Assembly (NCBI GenBank): GCA_016710595.1
Contig: JADJVM010000008.1
Coordinates: 1,178,001 to 1,242,000, forward strand
Length of the DNA: 64,000 bases
From: Niastella sp.
GTDB lineage: Bacteria; Bacteroidota; Bacteroidia; Chitinophagales; Chitinophagaceae
Reading direction: 5' to 3'
This document shows, one piece after another, positions 9,896-19,626 of this stretch. The stretch's first letter is position 1. The number at the start of each line of letters is the position of its first letter. Under the pieces are notes generated by a model that saw only the letters and a list, made by a program, of their open reading frames with translations, did not search any database and was not told the origin of the DNA. The translations under genes and the position numbers were made by a program.

Positions 9896-10720
9896 CTAAT
9901 TTGCCTCATCCTCCTTCACCGGCACTTCCACATCTCCATGTTCAACATTGGTAATCCCCATATTACTTGCAATGACTTTATAACCTGCATATTTACCAAC
10001 TGCCTCAAACTCCTTTCGCAGGGGATTAAAGTAAAAAAAGTTTTGCTCGTCAAAAACATGCCGGTTATCTGCAAAATGGTAATTCAAAAAAAACAGGGTC
10101 ATTGTCTTTTTTACCGGCTGAAGCTCAATCACGGATGCTGTGGAATCTTCTCCGTTCTCCATTTCCGGCATATCCATAAAGGAAAAAGACATTTTTTCCG
10201 GGAAATAATTATGCTTCTGATACACCACCGTAATATCCTTATAGGGTATATCTGCACTGTCCGTCACAAATTTGATCGTGCGGCTTTCTCCGCTGTCCAG
10301 GAGCGTAACATTGTATTTGCCGTAATAATAATCCAGCAAGGAATCGGAAAACGACCTTAACAAAAACATATCACTGTTATTCTTTAACCCTTTTTTGGAA
10401 ACAAACATTGTCTTATCTGCATTGTATGCACTGATGGCAAAGGAATCGTTTTGCAAAAAATCAATGCCACCCACGGTATAAAAAACATTTTTCCCGTTCA
10501 ATACATATTGGGCAAACTGGTGATCGTTCTCCGTCATTCCATAAACCGTGTCAGAGTTGAGATAAATATCAATATCAAAAGCCAGGTTCTGGGCACTGTC
10601 AAATACACTGTTTACCTGCTGCATTGCAAGCCTTACCGTATCAATGCTTGCCTGCTGCGCCGTCGCCGTTTTGCCCAACTGTATGAGCAGCAGTCCATAT
10701 AATAAGAGTTTCTTTATCAT
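9896..10720 (-). CDS. Secreted protein of unknown function, weakly LolA-like
   Basis: This 274-residue protein has a clear signal peptide (MIKKLLLYGLLLIQLGKTATAQQ, cut after TAQ). The mature part is rich in alternating beta-strand patterns (SFSFMDMPEM, MTLFFLNYHFADNR, FFYFNPLRKEFEAVGKYAGYKV). It resembles the single-domain LolA/LolB-type folds common in Bacteroidota, but I see no diagnostic motif. It sits between the two giant YD/Rhs genes, 18 nt after one and about 83 nt before the ATG of the other, so it is probably co-transcribed with them. A periplasmic chaperone or carrier for the giant exported proteins is one possibility; this is inference from fold impression and position. Confidence 0.7.
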   Translation of the reverse strand: MIKKLLLYGLLLIQLGKTATAQQASIDTVRLAMQQVNSVFDSAQNLAFDIDIYLNSDTVYGMTENDHQFAQYVLNGKNVFYTVGGIDFLQNDSFAISAYNADKTMFVSKKGLKNNSDMFLLRSFSDSLLDYYYGKYNVTLLDSGESRTIKFVTDSADIPYKDITVVYQKHNYFPEKMSFSFMDMPEMENGEDSTASVIELQPVKKTMTLFFLNYHFADNRHVFDEQNFFYFNPLRKEFEAVGKYAGYKVIASNMGITNVEHGDVEVPVKEDEAN

Positions 10721-10738
10721 GTTTAAATGTTTATCTTT

Positions 10739-13700
10739 TTAAAAGTCATTGATGTTTTTTTGCAAGGCGCTTCTCGTTTCTGTAATCGTTTTAACCCCGT
10801 CCTTTGTTTCCTTTTTTACCCTTACAAGCGTACCATCATCATCGTATTCATAAAAGCTCGCATAATTGTTTTCATCCAGTTCTGCTGCCAGTCTCAGGTT
10901 ATCGGGGTGATAGACAAATGATTTAAGATTGGCATTAAAGGGATGTATCCTGAGATCATCGAAGAAGACAGCTTGGCTGCTATGACTTCGCAGTTTTATT
11001 TGAAAACTTTCAGCAGCATTAGGTAGGGTGAAATCAAATTCATAGCGCTGCCAGCCTTCAATAATGTTGCCAGTGGGTTTGGCTGGCCCGTTCGGCAGTA
11101 TCGAAGCATTACTATTGTTGACCGTCAGGTCAATAGAATTATCCAGGTATTCCGCTACGTTAGATTCAGCCACACCCTGCTTAACCCATGCGCTCAAAAC
11201 ATATCGTTTATTAGCCAGTAAACTGAAGGAATCTATCAGGTGGCGGCCAATTGCCTGGGTACTATCATATTTATAACAATAAGTAGTCTGGCCATACACA
11301 ACCGTATTAGTGGCTAAATATTCCATTCCCTCGGGATAAAGGTTCTGGGAAGGAACAGCAGAATACTGAGTGGCACCTGGTATTTTCCATTGTAACTGCA
11401 CCCCATAAAAGGTATTCGTATTCACAAAATTCACCTGGATAGTATAAAGCTGCCCCTTTATTAATGAAACACTTGTTTGTGGCGGCTGATTGTTTATTAA
11501 TGCATTGTAAGAATATACCAGGGCATTATCACTTGATCTGCGGATTTCAACACGGCCTATATCATCAACATAATTAGAAAGCCAGAAAGAATAATAGCCA
11601 CTTCTGTCAACCTGTAATTTTCCCGTCCAGCGAATCGAGAACGAATTACAATACACACTTGGAACGTTACCTAGTGGTGGACAGAATCTTGCCCCCGGCC
11701 CCAGGTTAACCATGCTGGGAGACTGCACAGCCGTACTTCCGGTGTAATTTGTATTGCTGTAAAATGTCCGCTTTAAACCAACACCCCGTAATGTAACAGT
11801 TGTATCCGTTTTGGCCACCTGTATCATATGAATACGCAGATCAGGCGTTTGATCGGTTTGAACAGGTAATACCGGAGAGTTAAACACGACCTCCCCATTA
11901 TTTGGAATTGAAATACTGTATTTACCAGTATGGTGCTGAGTCGTGGTCAGCTTATCCAGGACTTCACCGGTGGCAAAATGTCTTTTATTAGGCTTGCAGA
12001 TCGGCTCACAGGGTTCATCTTTGTACAGGTAATCTTCAAAACCATCAAAAGCAATTTCTCTTACCCTGGAATTATTCGCCACCGCTATGGGCAAGGTTTC
12101 CAGATATCCATATACGCCGGAATTATACCTGTCTAACGGATCATGATTTTCAATCTCAAGTCCTTTGCGGTTAAACTGTGTCACCTCGCTGTTCCAAACC
12201 CATTTTGCACTATTGGTTCTCTGAAGGAAATTGGGGGCGGGCTGCCAGTAATTTTCAAAATTCTTTATTACCCCGTCTTTGGCAATATTGGTCGCCACAT
12301 TAAAATCACTCTCCCGCCTTTCGCCATAATAAACATAAGATCGCCATGCCCGGAAATTACCCAACAATCCATGCACATAAGGATTCATGTGTTTTCTGTC
12401 AAACACAGAAAAACAGAACATGCCCGTTTGGGGAGTAATACAGGAATCCACTTCTTCCCAGGGCTGAGGGGTATATCCCACCGGATAAGCATTTGCGCAA
12501 TCGTAATATTTGATTTCAACCCGTGGGAGCGGTGCTGTGAGTAGATTTTGCGGGAGGTTATTCGCCCAAAAGCATACCCTTGCCTCTGTACCCCTTGGAG
12601 GTTCAGAAGCCAATCTCATTTTAATACCCGGCGTATAGCCCTTTGTAGCCCTGTCCTGTAATATGCCCGAAAAAAGGCCGGTTACATCAATGGCATCATT
12701 TCCGGAATATGATTTGAGTGAGACTGGTGGGGGAGTTCCCATAACCTGTACTGAATTAAGGTATCCACTGGCTTCATCCTGATAGGCTCCATTTGTCCAT
12801 TCACCGCTATTGTTAGCAGGCCATGCCCTTTGCATTTTGAAGAGCATGAAACTATTCTGAGTGACATTGGCAGATTTATGAGGATCAGGATTGGTATGCC
12901 TTCCATCAAATCCTTCCACAGGATGAATAAACTCATGGTTCAAATTTTGAATAGAACCACCTGATTTAGGGTCTACATATGTATGAGGAAATAAACTCAG
13001 TTTTGCCTCTTTAATAACGGTACCATTACTTAACGCATCCAAATTAAAATGTACAAAGCTTCTGATTTGCTTAGTGTGAGTATGGCTTCCACCCCATGTA
13101 TTGTGAACTCTTGCCAATAAATACCCTGGATTTGAATATTCATTGTACCGATGTCCGCACTTCTTACAATTACCATAATAATAATTAATAGAATAAGATT
13201 TATTAGAACTGATTGTTGTACTCTGTACCGGCACATACCTTTTAATATTTACCGTTGTGTACAAGGAGTAAAATGCATCCTGCACCCTCCATTTTTCTTT
13301 AAACTCCGTAACATTTCCATTTAACACATTTGTGTTATCGGTAATACTGATCTTCTCCTGCCCAACACCGAATGCTACTAAAGGAGATTTCAGGCTTGTC
13401 ACACTTCCCACAGCAGCCGAACCCATATTTCTCTTTCCTGACCTGATGATCCGGATATTTTTCCCTATACCACTATAAGGAACCCCATTCCTGTCAAGAA
13501 AAACAAAACTATGATCGATATTTCGTTCGTCTTTTGCTACATCAATGGCCCATATCCGGGTCTGGGATGTACTAATTAGCCAAGGTGGGTCATTTGGCTC
13601 AGTGCAGGTACTGGTATTGGGAATAATGCCGAATGCCGGATTCAGGACAAAAATTTCATCCCCACTTTCAAAATTGGCCATGTCCACATGCGGGCTTCCT

Positions 13701-16700
13701 TCAATTCTTCCGTTGGCAAAATTCACATTTTTATATACTACATCAATATTTTTATACGCTAAATCCATCCCACTGTTTACCCAGCTTGCCGGATAATTCA
13801 GGTTGTAAACGGGCTTATTGAAACTGTTATTGGTCCTGCTTATCAATACCTCACCGGTTTCTGCATCATAAACAAGGTTCTTGGTACTCACCTCACTTCC
13901 CTTATCTATATTTACCACGCTGTCTAATATTCCATATTCATTAATAATTTTCAGCGTTGTTGCAGAACGGTACAGTGATTCATTTTTAAAAAATGCTTTC
14001 AGCATTCCCGGTAAACCCAGTATAAAAGGAATAAACGGAATACTGAAAACATCCACATTCAACGGTATCGGCCCGGAATGAGTTACCGCTTTATGTTCAC
14101 GGAAATCATTCATGATCTCAACATCTTTTCCAATTAGTTTGTCCTGAACAATTCCTTCTGAACTGGGTATTGCTTTTACAACATTTGCAAGCCGGTAGGT
14201 ATTCCCGGTAATGTTATTCATCCGGTAATGGTAGGTCGTTAAGTTAATGGGGGTTTCCAAATCCTGTTCCCCATAGGCTCCCTGTGATTTCATTTTTCCA
14301 TGCATGTCGTTCAGGATTACCCGGAAGCCCTGCGAGAGGGTCAAGTAGTCGGTCTCTTGCTGAAACAAAATCTTCATGATCCCCTTTGGCTTGTAATGCC
14401 TGCGGCTCCGGGAGTCAAAATCAGTATAGTCCGTGATCAAAGGAAAATCCCTCGCCGTAAAATATTCCGTCACCTGTTTACCCGTACTTGACTTGATATT
14501 TTTTACTGTCTTGTTATGAATACTTCTAACCGTTACTTTGCTGTATCCAACAGATGGTGATGGGAAAAATGTTTCGGTAATGGGCATTTCTACATTGGTA
14601 ACATTGGTCGGCCCCAATGGCTGCTTCTCCCTGTATTGTAACACTTCCCGGAATGGATTTTCCTCGTTTCCAATACCCGGTTCATAAGTGGCCACCCCGC
14701 TGCTGATCGTCTTTTTCTCCCCGTTAATCATTTCCACCGTACTGTAATCATAAATTTGACCATAAGTAGCATCCAGCTCGGTCAGAGATGCCGGGTTGGT
14801 CATCTTCTTCCAATTATCAGTTATCAAAATTCTTTTAACCCTGTGTCCGCCGCCGTATTTTTTATACCCTGGACTGTTAAGCCTGCCAAAACACTGCGTC
14901 AGGTTCACCCTCTTGCATTTCGCATTTGATTTTAAGTTGGCTTCAAAACCCTGTATAGCCTGGAAAAAACCATCTGCCAAGCCGTGTAAAGCATACACTA
15001 ATTGAGTAAGCCCGGATTCATTCCCATGATCGTATCCTTTAAATGCCTTTGATGGCAAATTGTCTTTCAAAAACTGGATCACCGTTTCCATAATCGGACT
15101 ACCACCCTTTGAAGTACTATTTAGTTCCACCCAAATACGGTTTGCATTTCCCGGCACCACACCATAATCTTTAATATTTGCATAGACATTGATCGGCTCA
15201 TATCCGCTTCCGTAGCTATTCGTTGGCATTTCAACCCAAATCCGAAGCAATAACTGCTTCATTCCATCCAGGTATTTATTAAAAACATCATTCCTCGAAC
15301 TGACAGGTTCCTGCACATCAAAAAATACAAACCGATTATCCATTAAGGCCGGGTTCATGATCGAGGCCGGCGCAGAAGTATATTCATATAAGTTAAGAGA
15401 GGGCTGATCTGTTGGAGCTTTACCAAAGCCCGCAATATGGGTCATTAAAGCAGCCCTTTTATTTTGTACAAAAGCATAATCATCCGATTCATATTCTACA
15501 TTGATTACGGCTCCACTGGGAATCAAAATACTTTCGAGGTTCCAGGCTGCCGCATAGGTGTTATTACGTGAAATCTCAGTTGCTGTCTGTGGTTGCAGCG
15601 TGTATGGGAAATCTGCATTCCGCATCCCATTTGGATTTTGGGCATGATCCTTATATGTTCCCCAGCGATCACTCTCTGTTGAATTATATACCGGGTTGCC
15701 TGTCACCCCGTTTTTAGGCTGAGCATAACGGAACTTATACTTATTTCTTGTTTGGGTATAGTTGCCATTATAGCTGAACCAAATACTTTCCAAGGTAAGC
15801 TTTCCGCCACCCGCATTATTATTTTTTACGCCCTGGCATAAATTATAGCTATAAGAAAAATGCACGGTCTTTACGGGTTTGGGATTGGGCTTTAAAAATT
15901 CGGCCTTTGTATATAAATCAATTTTTTCCAAACGTTTTTGACCATAGGAAGGCTTTATCTGGCCGTTTTCTCCCATAACCTGTTTACCATCATCCCTGTT
16001 TCCAAGTGTAAACGTTACATACATGGTCTTTGTCTCAATGGAATGGACATACCAAAGTTCTTTCTCCCCATAAGTATATAAACCTTTATCGTCTGCATTA
16101 TCAGTACGAAGTCCTTCATTGAAATGAGCGCTGTTCAAATCAACCGGTGTGCGCCAGCGTTGTGGTTCCCAACTATTCGTTCCACGTTTATTGATCCTGG
16201 TATAGTTAAATTTCACAGATGTTCCCAAATCATCGTCACTGATTCCATCGTTTGTTTTATCAACATAGTCAGGCGAAAGAATAGCTGTTAATAAAAAACT
16301 GTGCGCATAAGCCGGAACTTCCTCTGATTGGAAAAACCAATCCCTGCCCGCATCTTTTATTTCTGCAGTATTTTGTTCATCTTCATAAGTGGCTTGTTGC
16401 GTAGCCAAATTCCCCTGCCCGGTCTTCAGGTTAAACGTTACATCCTTTTGTCTAACTGAATAAGCGGGTAATCCATAAATATATCTTTTTCCATCGCCCT
16501 CCAACACATCAACCTCTGACAAATGATGGCCTTTCCTGTAATAATTTGGGTCACCGGGATTATACCTCCTGATGGCTGTTTTATACAGGGGATCATTACA
16601 AGTACCTAGCTTAAACATATTCTCCGTAAATGAATAAATAGATTTATCCAAGCCTACCTTTTCTGCATCCCTCGCTGTCAAATAGGTAATCACCTGGGTT

Positions 16701-18502
16701 CTTTTATCCCGCTTTTTTTTGGTATTATCCTTCGTTAAACTAAAATCCTGCTGATACTTTTTCTCTTCGTTAAAAGATTCAAACTTACTGGCCGCAATGG
16801 GCAAGGGCATCCCCGGGGCCAGGAGCTTGGGTCTTACCAGTAAATCACCACCCGTGTTATTGTAGTAGTCTTCATCAATGATCGCTTTTTCACCAGGGTT
16901 TTTAAAATAAAAAGATTGATAAGCCCCGTTTGATTCATTGAACTTAATGGTATTTCTCATGGCGTTATTCACCGTCCAGTCCCCAACCTCCGTAACGGAA
17001 TAAACTCCGTTTATTTCTGTACCTCCATGAAATAAATTACCACCGCCCGCATCAAAAGAAAGGCTTAATGCACCCTCCCTCGATTTTGTATAGTTATCCC
17101 TTACATAGCCCATATTACCCCTGTAACCTCTGAAACTGCCCCCGGTTCCCTCCCCGTTAATCGAGAATACATCATAGGTATAATTCGGAATTGAAATCAA
17201 AGCAGATTTCAGGGTATAAGTGCCATCATTGATGCGGTTAAAATCAAGCATCGCATTTTTATCTGTGTTTGCTTTCTCATAATACATATAACCATAAGCT
17301 GGTCTTGATTGAATTTTATCTTTGTCTGCTATATATGTCCTGCTGAGTGAGCCTGCCACATATCCATTACCATGCAGTGTAAAAAGTTCACCCCCCAGTT
17401 TAATTTTGAGATTCCCATTATACCTTGAAACCGGAATCCGGATACCAGGCGTAAAACTTGACCTCGCAAAACTTATATCCGTACCCCATTTGCTGGGGAT
17501 TGCTTTAACCTTGTTGTCCTCAACTTTTTTATAAGTATTCGATTCGGATGCAATTTTTAAACTACCCAATCCGGAACGGGAATTATAATCAATAGAAGTG
17601 CTTAATCCCGTCTTCATATCCCGGTCATTATTTGACATGGATACATCAAATCCAGCATTTAGCGATAAGCCATTTTGAGAATTTAATGTAGCTCCGGCAG
17701 AAGTGGTCAAGCTGCCAACCGTATCTTTTACTGTTTTTTCAGTACCTGATTTTTTTGTTATGGAAGCCTCAATACTAAAATTTCCACCAAGTTCTAAACC
17801 CAATCCACGCCTGTTATTCCAAAAGATTCCGGCATTAGCCCCGATACCCAGGGGCGACCCCTTAATTTCTGTATTCAGACCTACATTGATCCCAACGGTC
17901 AGATCTTCCCTCACACTTTGCACTTTTGTTATTTTATCTCCATCAGCACCCGTTCCATCAAAATCATCAGGAAGTCCACGCATATTCCTGGTAATCGTAC
18001 CTGGGTTGATATTAAATCCAAGTCCCACCCAGCTTGCCTCCTGATCCATACCTATCCCGGAATTATAAAAAAGGTTAATGGGATAACCACCTGCATCCAA
18101 TAATGGAATATTATAAGAAAAATCCCCTGTGAAAAGGTTCACCATATTGTCACTGCCCACCGCTTTAAATGAAGTCATTTCTGGTTGTCCAGGGCCGCCA
18201 ATTTCACCCTTATCCAGCTTTGCAGCAGAAATCGCAAGTTTCTTTTCAGGAGCTGCAAGTTTTGCTGTACGGCCCGCCTTATTGTTTTTTGCTACCGTCA
18301 TATCATTTGCGGAATTGAGAGCTGCTGTTTTAGCCTCAGGAGAATTTGCCTTCCCTGTTGCTGAAACACTTGTAGTGATAAAAGCAGGTTTTGCTGAATA
18401 TCCCCGGTAACTATACGCATATACTACTAAATCAAAATAAAAAAGAAAAAACAATAACCATGCAACGGGCCTTTTCGCTTTTTGAGACAGATAACCTATC
18501 AT
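10739..18502 (-). CDS. Giant secreted YD-type protein with DNRLRE and PA14 domains, lacking an Rhs core
   Basis: Starting at the ATG at 18502 the product is 2587 residues, with an N-terminal hydrophobic signal segment (PVAWLLFFLFYFDLVVYA). Residues about 100-150 contain GGPGQPEMTSFKAVGSDNMV and FTGDFSYNIPLLD, typical of the SpvB-like start of large Bacteroidota YD proteins. A DNRLRE-like region lies near 1750-2000 and begins with a CKKCG motif (RSFVHFNLDAL, KEAKLSLF, IDVTGLF). A PA14 domain lies near 2240-2395 (GYYSFWLSNYVDDIGRVEI, QLQWKIPG). A carbohydrate-binding-like sandwich follows (ESFQIKLRSHSSQAVFFDDL). It ends with SFVYHPDNLRLAAELDENNY and FYEYDDDGTLVRVKKET, with no RHS core or toxin tip. 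PA14 and sandwich domains suggest binding to surface glycans. Its role with the downstream Rhs toxin is unknown. Confidence 0.85.
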   Translation of the reverse strand: MIGYLSQKAKRPVAWLLFFLFYFDLVVYAYSYRGYSAKPAFITTSVSATGKANSPEAKTAALNSANDMTVAKNNKAGRTAKLAAPEKKLAISAAKLDKGEIGGPGQPEMTSFKAVGSDNMVNLFTGDFSYNIPLLDAGGYPINLFYNSGIGMDQEASWVGLGFNINPGTITRNMRGLPDDFDGTGADGDKITKVQSVREDLTVGINVGLNTEIKGSPLGIGANAGIFWNNRRGLGLELGGNFSIEASITKKSGTEKTVKDTVGSLTTSAGATLNSQNGLSLNAGFDVSMSNNDRDMKTGLSTSIDYNSRSGLGSLKIASESNTYKKVEDNKVKAIPSKWGTDISFARSSFTPGIRIPVSRYNGNLKIKLGGELFTLHGNGYVAGSLSRTYIADKDKIQSRPAYGYMYYEKANTDKNAMLDFNRINDGTYTLKSALISIPNYTYDVFSINGEGTGGSFRGYRGNMGYVRDNYTKSREGALSLSFDAGGGNLFHGGTEINGVYSVTEVGDWTVNNAMRNTIKFNESNGAYQSFYFKNPGEKAIIDEDYYNNTGGDLLVRPKLLAPGMPLPIAASKFESFNEEKKYQQDFSLTKDNTKKKRDKRTQVITYLTARDAEKVGLDKSIYSFTENMFKLGTCNDPLYKTAIRRYNPGDPNYYRKGHHLSEVDVLEGDGKRYIYGLPAYSVRQKDVTFNLKTGQGNLATQQATYEDEQNTAEIKDAGRDWFFQSEEVPAYAHSFLLTAILSPDYVDKTNDGISDDDLGTSVKFNYTRINKRGTNSWEPQRWRTPVDLNSAHFNEGLRTDNADDKGLYTYGEKELWYVHSIETKTMYVTFTLGNRDDGKQVMGENGQIKPSYGQKRLEKIDLYTKAEFLKPNPKPVKTVHFSYSYNLCQGVKNNNAGGGKLTLESIWFSYNGNYTQTRNKYKFRYAQPKNGVTGNPVYNSTESDRWGTYKDHAQNPNGMRNADFPYTLQPQTATEISRNNTYAAAWNLESILIPSGAVINVEYESDDYAFVQNKRAALMTHIAGFGKAPTDQPSLNLYEYTSAPASIMNPALMDNRFVFFDVQEPVSSRNDVFNKYLDGMKQLLLRIWVEMPTNSYGSGYEPINVYANIKDYGVVPGNANRIWVELNSTSKGGSPIMETVIQFLKDNLPSKAFKGYDHGNESGLTQLVYALHGLADGFFQAIQGFEANLKSNAKCKRVNLTQCFGRLNSPGYKKYGGGHRVKRILITDNWKKMTNPASLTELDATYGQIYDYSTVEMINGEKKTISSGVATYEPGIGNEENPFREVLQYREKQPLGPTNVTNVEMPITETFFPSPSVGYSKVTVRSIHNKTVKNIKSSTGKQVTEYFTARDFPLITDYTDFDSRSRRHYKPKGIMKILFQQETDYLTLSQGFRVILNDMHGKMKSQGAYGEQDLETPINLTTYHYRMNNITGNTYRLANVVKAIPSSEGIVQDKLIGKDVEIMNDFREHKAVTHSGPIPLNVDVFSIPFIPFILGLPGMLKAFFKNESLYRSATTLKIINEYGILDSVVNIDKGSEVSTKNLVYDAETGEVLISRTNNSFNKPVYNLNYPASWVNSGMDLAYKNIDVVYKNVNFANGRIEGSPHVDMANFESGDEIFVLNPAFGIIPNTSTCTEPNDPPWLISTSQTRIWAIDVAKDERNIDHSFVFLDRNGVPYSGIGKNIRIIRSGKRNMGSAAVGSVTSLKSPLVAFGVGQEKISITDNTNVLNGNVTEFKEKWRVQDAFYSLYTTVNIKRYVPVQSTTISSNKSYSINYYYGNCKKCGHRYNEYSNPGYLLARVHNTWGGSHTHTKQIRSFVHFNLDALSNGTVIKEAKLSLFPHTYVDPKSGGSIQNLNHEFIHPVEGFDGRHTNPDPHKSANVTQNSFMLFKMQRAWPANNSGEWTNGAYQDEASGYLNSVQVMGTPPPVSLKSYSGNDAIDVTGLFSGILQDRATKGYTPGIKMRLASEPPRGTEARVCFWANNLPQNLLTAPLPRVEIKYYDCANAYPVGYTPQPWEEVDSCITPQTGMFCFSVFDRKHMNPYVHGLLGNFRAWRSYVYYGERRESDFNVATNIAKDGVIKNFENYWQPAPNFLQRTNSAKWVWNSEVTQFNRKGLEIENHDPLDRYNSGVYGYLETLPIAVANNSRVREIAFDGFEDYLYKDEPCEPICKPNKRHFATGEVLDKLTTTQHHTGKYSISIPNNGEVVFNSPVLPVQTDQTPDLRIHMIQVAKTDTTVTLRGVGLKRTFYSNTNYTGSTAVQSPSMVNLGPGARFCPPLGNVPSVYCNSFSIRWTGKLQVDRSGYYSFWLSNYVDDIGRVEIRRSSDNALVYSYNALINNQPPQTSVSLIKGQLYTIQVNFVNTNTFYGVQLQWKIPGATQYSAVPSQNLYPEGMEYLATNTVVYGQTTYCYKYDSTQAIGRHLIDSFSLLANKRYVLSAWVKQGVAESNVAEYLDNSIDLTVNNSNASILPNGPAKPTGNIIEGWQRYEFDFTLPNAAESFQIKLRSHSSQAVFFDDLRIHPFNANLKSFVYHPDNLRLAAELDENNYASFYEYDDDGTLVRVKKETKDGVKTITETRSALQKNINDF

Positions 18503-18541
18503 AGAATGAGTATTAAATCTTAAAAATTTATTTAAAGTCAA

Positions 18542-19624
18542 TTAGTAGTATATACAAATGAATTTCATAAACAGAGATTCCCCCTTTGAATTAATATATT
18601 CAACCTGGTAAACTTCATCTTTGCCGAATTTTCCAAACTGCTTCGTGTCGTATTTTAAAAAATTCTGTCCAGGTACTATATCAAATTTGATGGAGAATGT
18701 TTTACTCTTTGTTCCGGCTTTGGGAGTGCTTCGTATTACAAATACCGCATTGCTATCAGCTACATCACTATTCACTTCCATTTTAAGCATCCCATGATGC
18801 GCAATGCTCACCTGTGAAGAAGATTGATTTAATTTTACATATGGAGAAGCCGAGATAATTTCTTCTATCTGGTTACCCTTTACTGAAAACACCCACACTT
18901 CCGTCTTTGCCGCATAGTTCTCTCCATTCCTTGCAACCACCTGCCAGGCATATAGCTTACCGGTGTCTAATTTTGAAAAACCCTGCGGATAATTTTCTGC
19001 GGCCTGCAGCAGGTTGCTCCTGTTGTAGATGGGTGCATTGTACTCCACGGCTTCCTGTGGCGACTGGCCGGGCATTACTTCGGCCACTACCAGATCATAA
19101 TTAAGCCTGCTGAACATATCAAATGGTGCCGGTGGTATCCAGGTAAACTGCGGATAAGGCGTGAGCAATTCTTCTTTATCGTAAGGTGTATTGAGCATGG
19201 GTGGGCTAAGCGGGTCGATGTTTACTCTTACACATTCATCGCCCAGCATCTGGCCCTTATCCTGAGATATCACCTGGTAGCAAATGATGTATGCGCCCAT
19301 CGGTATGTTATCCCTGCTGAAATCGGGGGCCGTATAATTGTACGTAAGCGGCTGTATATCCTGCTGCCCAACTATTTTTATTCCTTTGCCAATGGAAAAT
19401 GTTCCGCTGATGCCCGAAAGAACAGTTTGCCCGGAGGCCGCATCCTGCATGTCGAAACGCAGGCTCACTTCTTCACTGCGCTCCGTGTTGTTCATGAGCA
19501 CCAGGCTCCAGAGCTGGCTTTTTTGCACAGGCCCGGCTGGCGGAAGCTGCACGGTGATATTCACCTGGGCATTGCCTGCAAAGGGCAATCCAATTGCTAA
19601 CAGAATAAGAATTTTTTTAAGCAT
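18542..19624 (-). CDS. Secreted protein with Ig/FN3-like domains, part of the Rhs operon
   Basis: The 360-residue product has a signal peptide (MLKKILILLAIGLPFAGNAQ). An N-terminal beta domain begins VNITVQLPPAGPVQKSQLW. A central fibronectin-like domain contains LNTPYDKEELLTPYPQFTWI and KLYAWQVVARNGENYA, and a third beta-rich part ends the protein. The opening resembles short Bacteroidota proteins sometimes described as TANFOR-domain proteins, but I cannot confirm that by eye. Its start lies 2 nt after the stop of the barrel gene, so the two are probably translationally coupled, and the giant YD gene follows 39 nt later. This gene trio probably forms a functional unit at the cell surface. 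Confidence 0.7.
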   Translation of the reverse strand: MLKKILILLAIGLPFAGNAQVNITVQLPPAGPVQKSQLWSLVLMNNTERSEEVSLRFDMQDAASGQTVLSGISGTFSIGKGIKIVGQQDIQPLTYNYTAPDFSRDNIPMGAYIICYQVISQDKGQMLGDECVRVNIDPLSPPMLNTPYDKEELLTPYPQFTWIPPAPFDMFSRLNYDLVVAEVMPGQSPQEAVEYNAPIYNRSNLLQAAENYPQGFSKLDTGKLYAWQVVARNGENYAAKTEVWVFSVKGNQIEEIISASPYVKLNQSSSQVSIAHHGMLKMEVNSDVADSNAVFVIRSTPKAGTKSKTFSIKFDIVPGQNFLKYDTKQFGKFGKDEVYQVEYINSKGESLFMKFICIYY

Positions 19625-19626
19625 AG

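Noticed and set aside
831..18502. A type IX secretion C-terminal sorting domain on the giant Rhs/YD proteins
   Set aside because: Both end without the conserved beta-sandwich and Lys-rich final motif of such domains; type IX export is therefore not supported for them despite PorV and GldJ in the same window.
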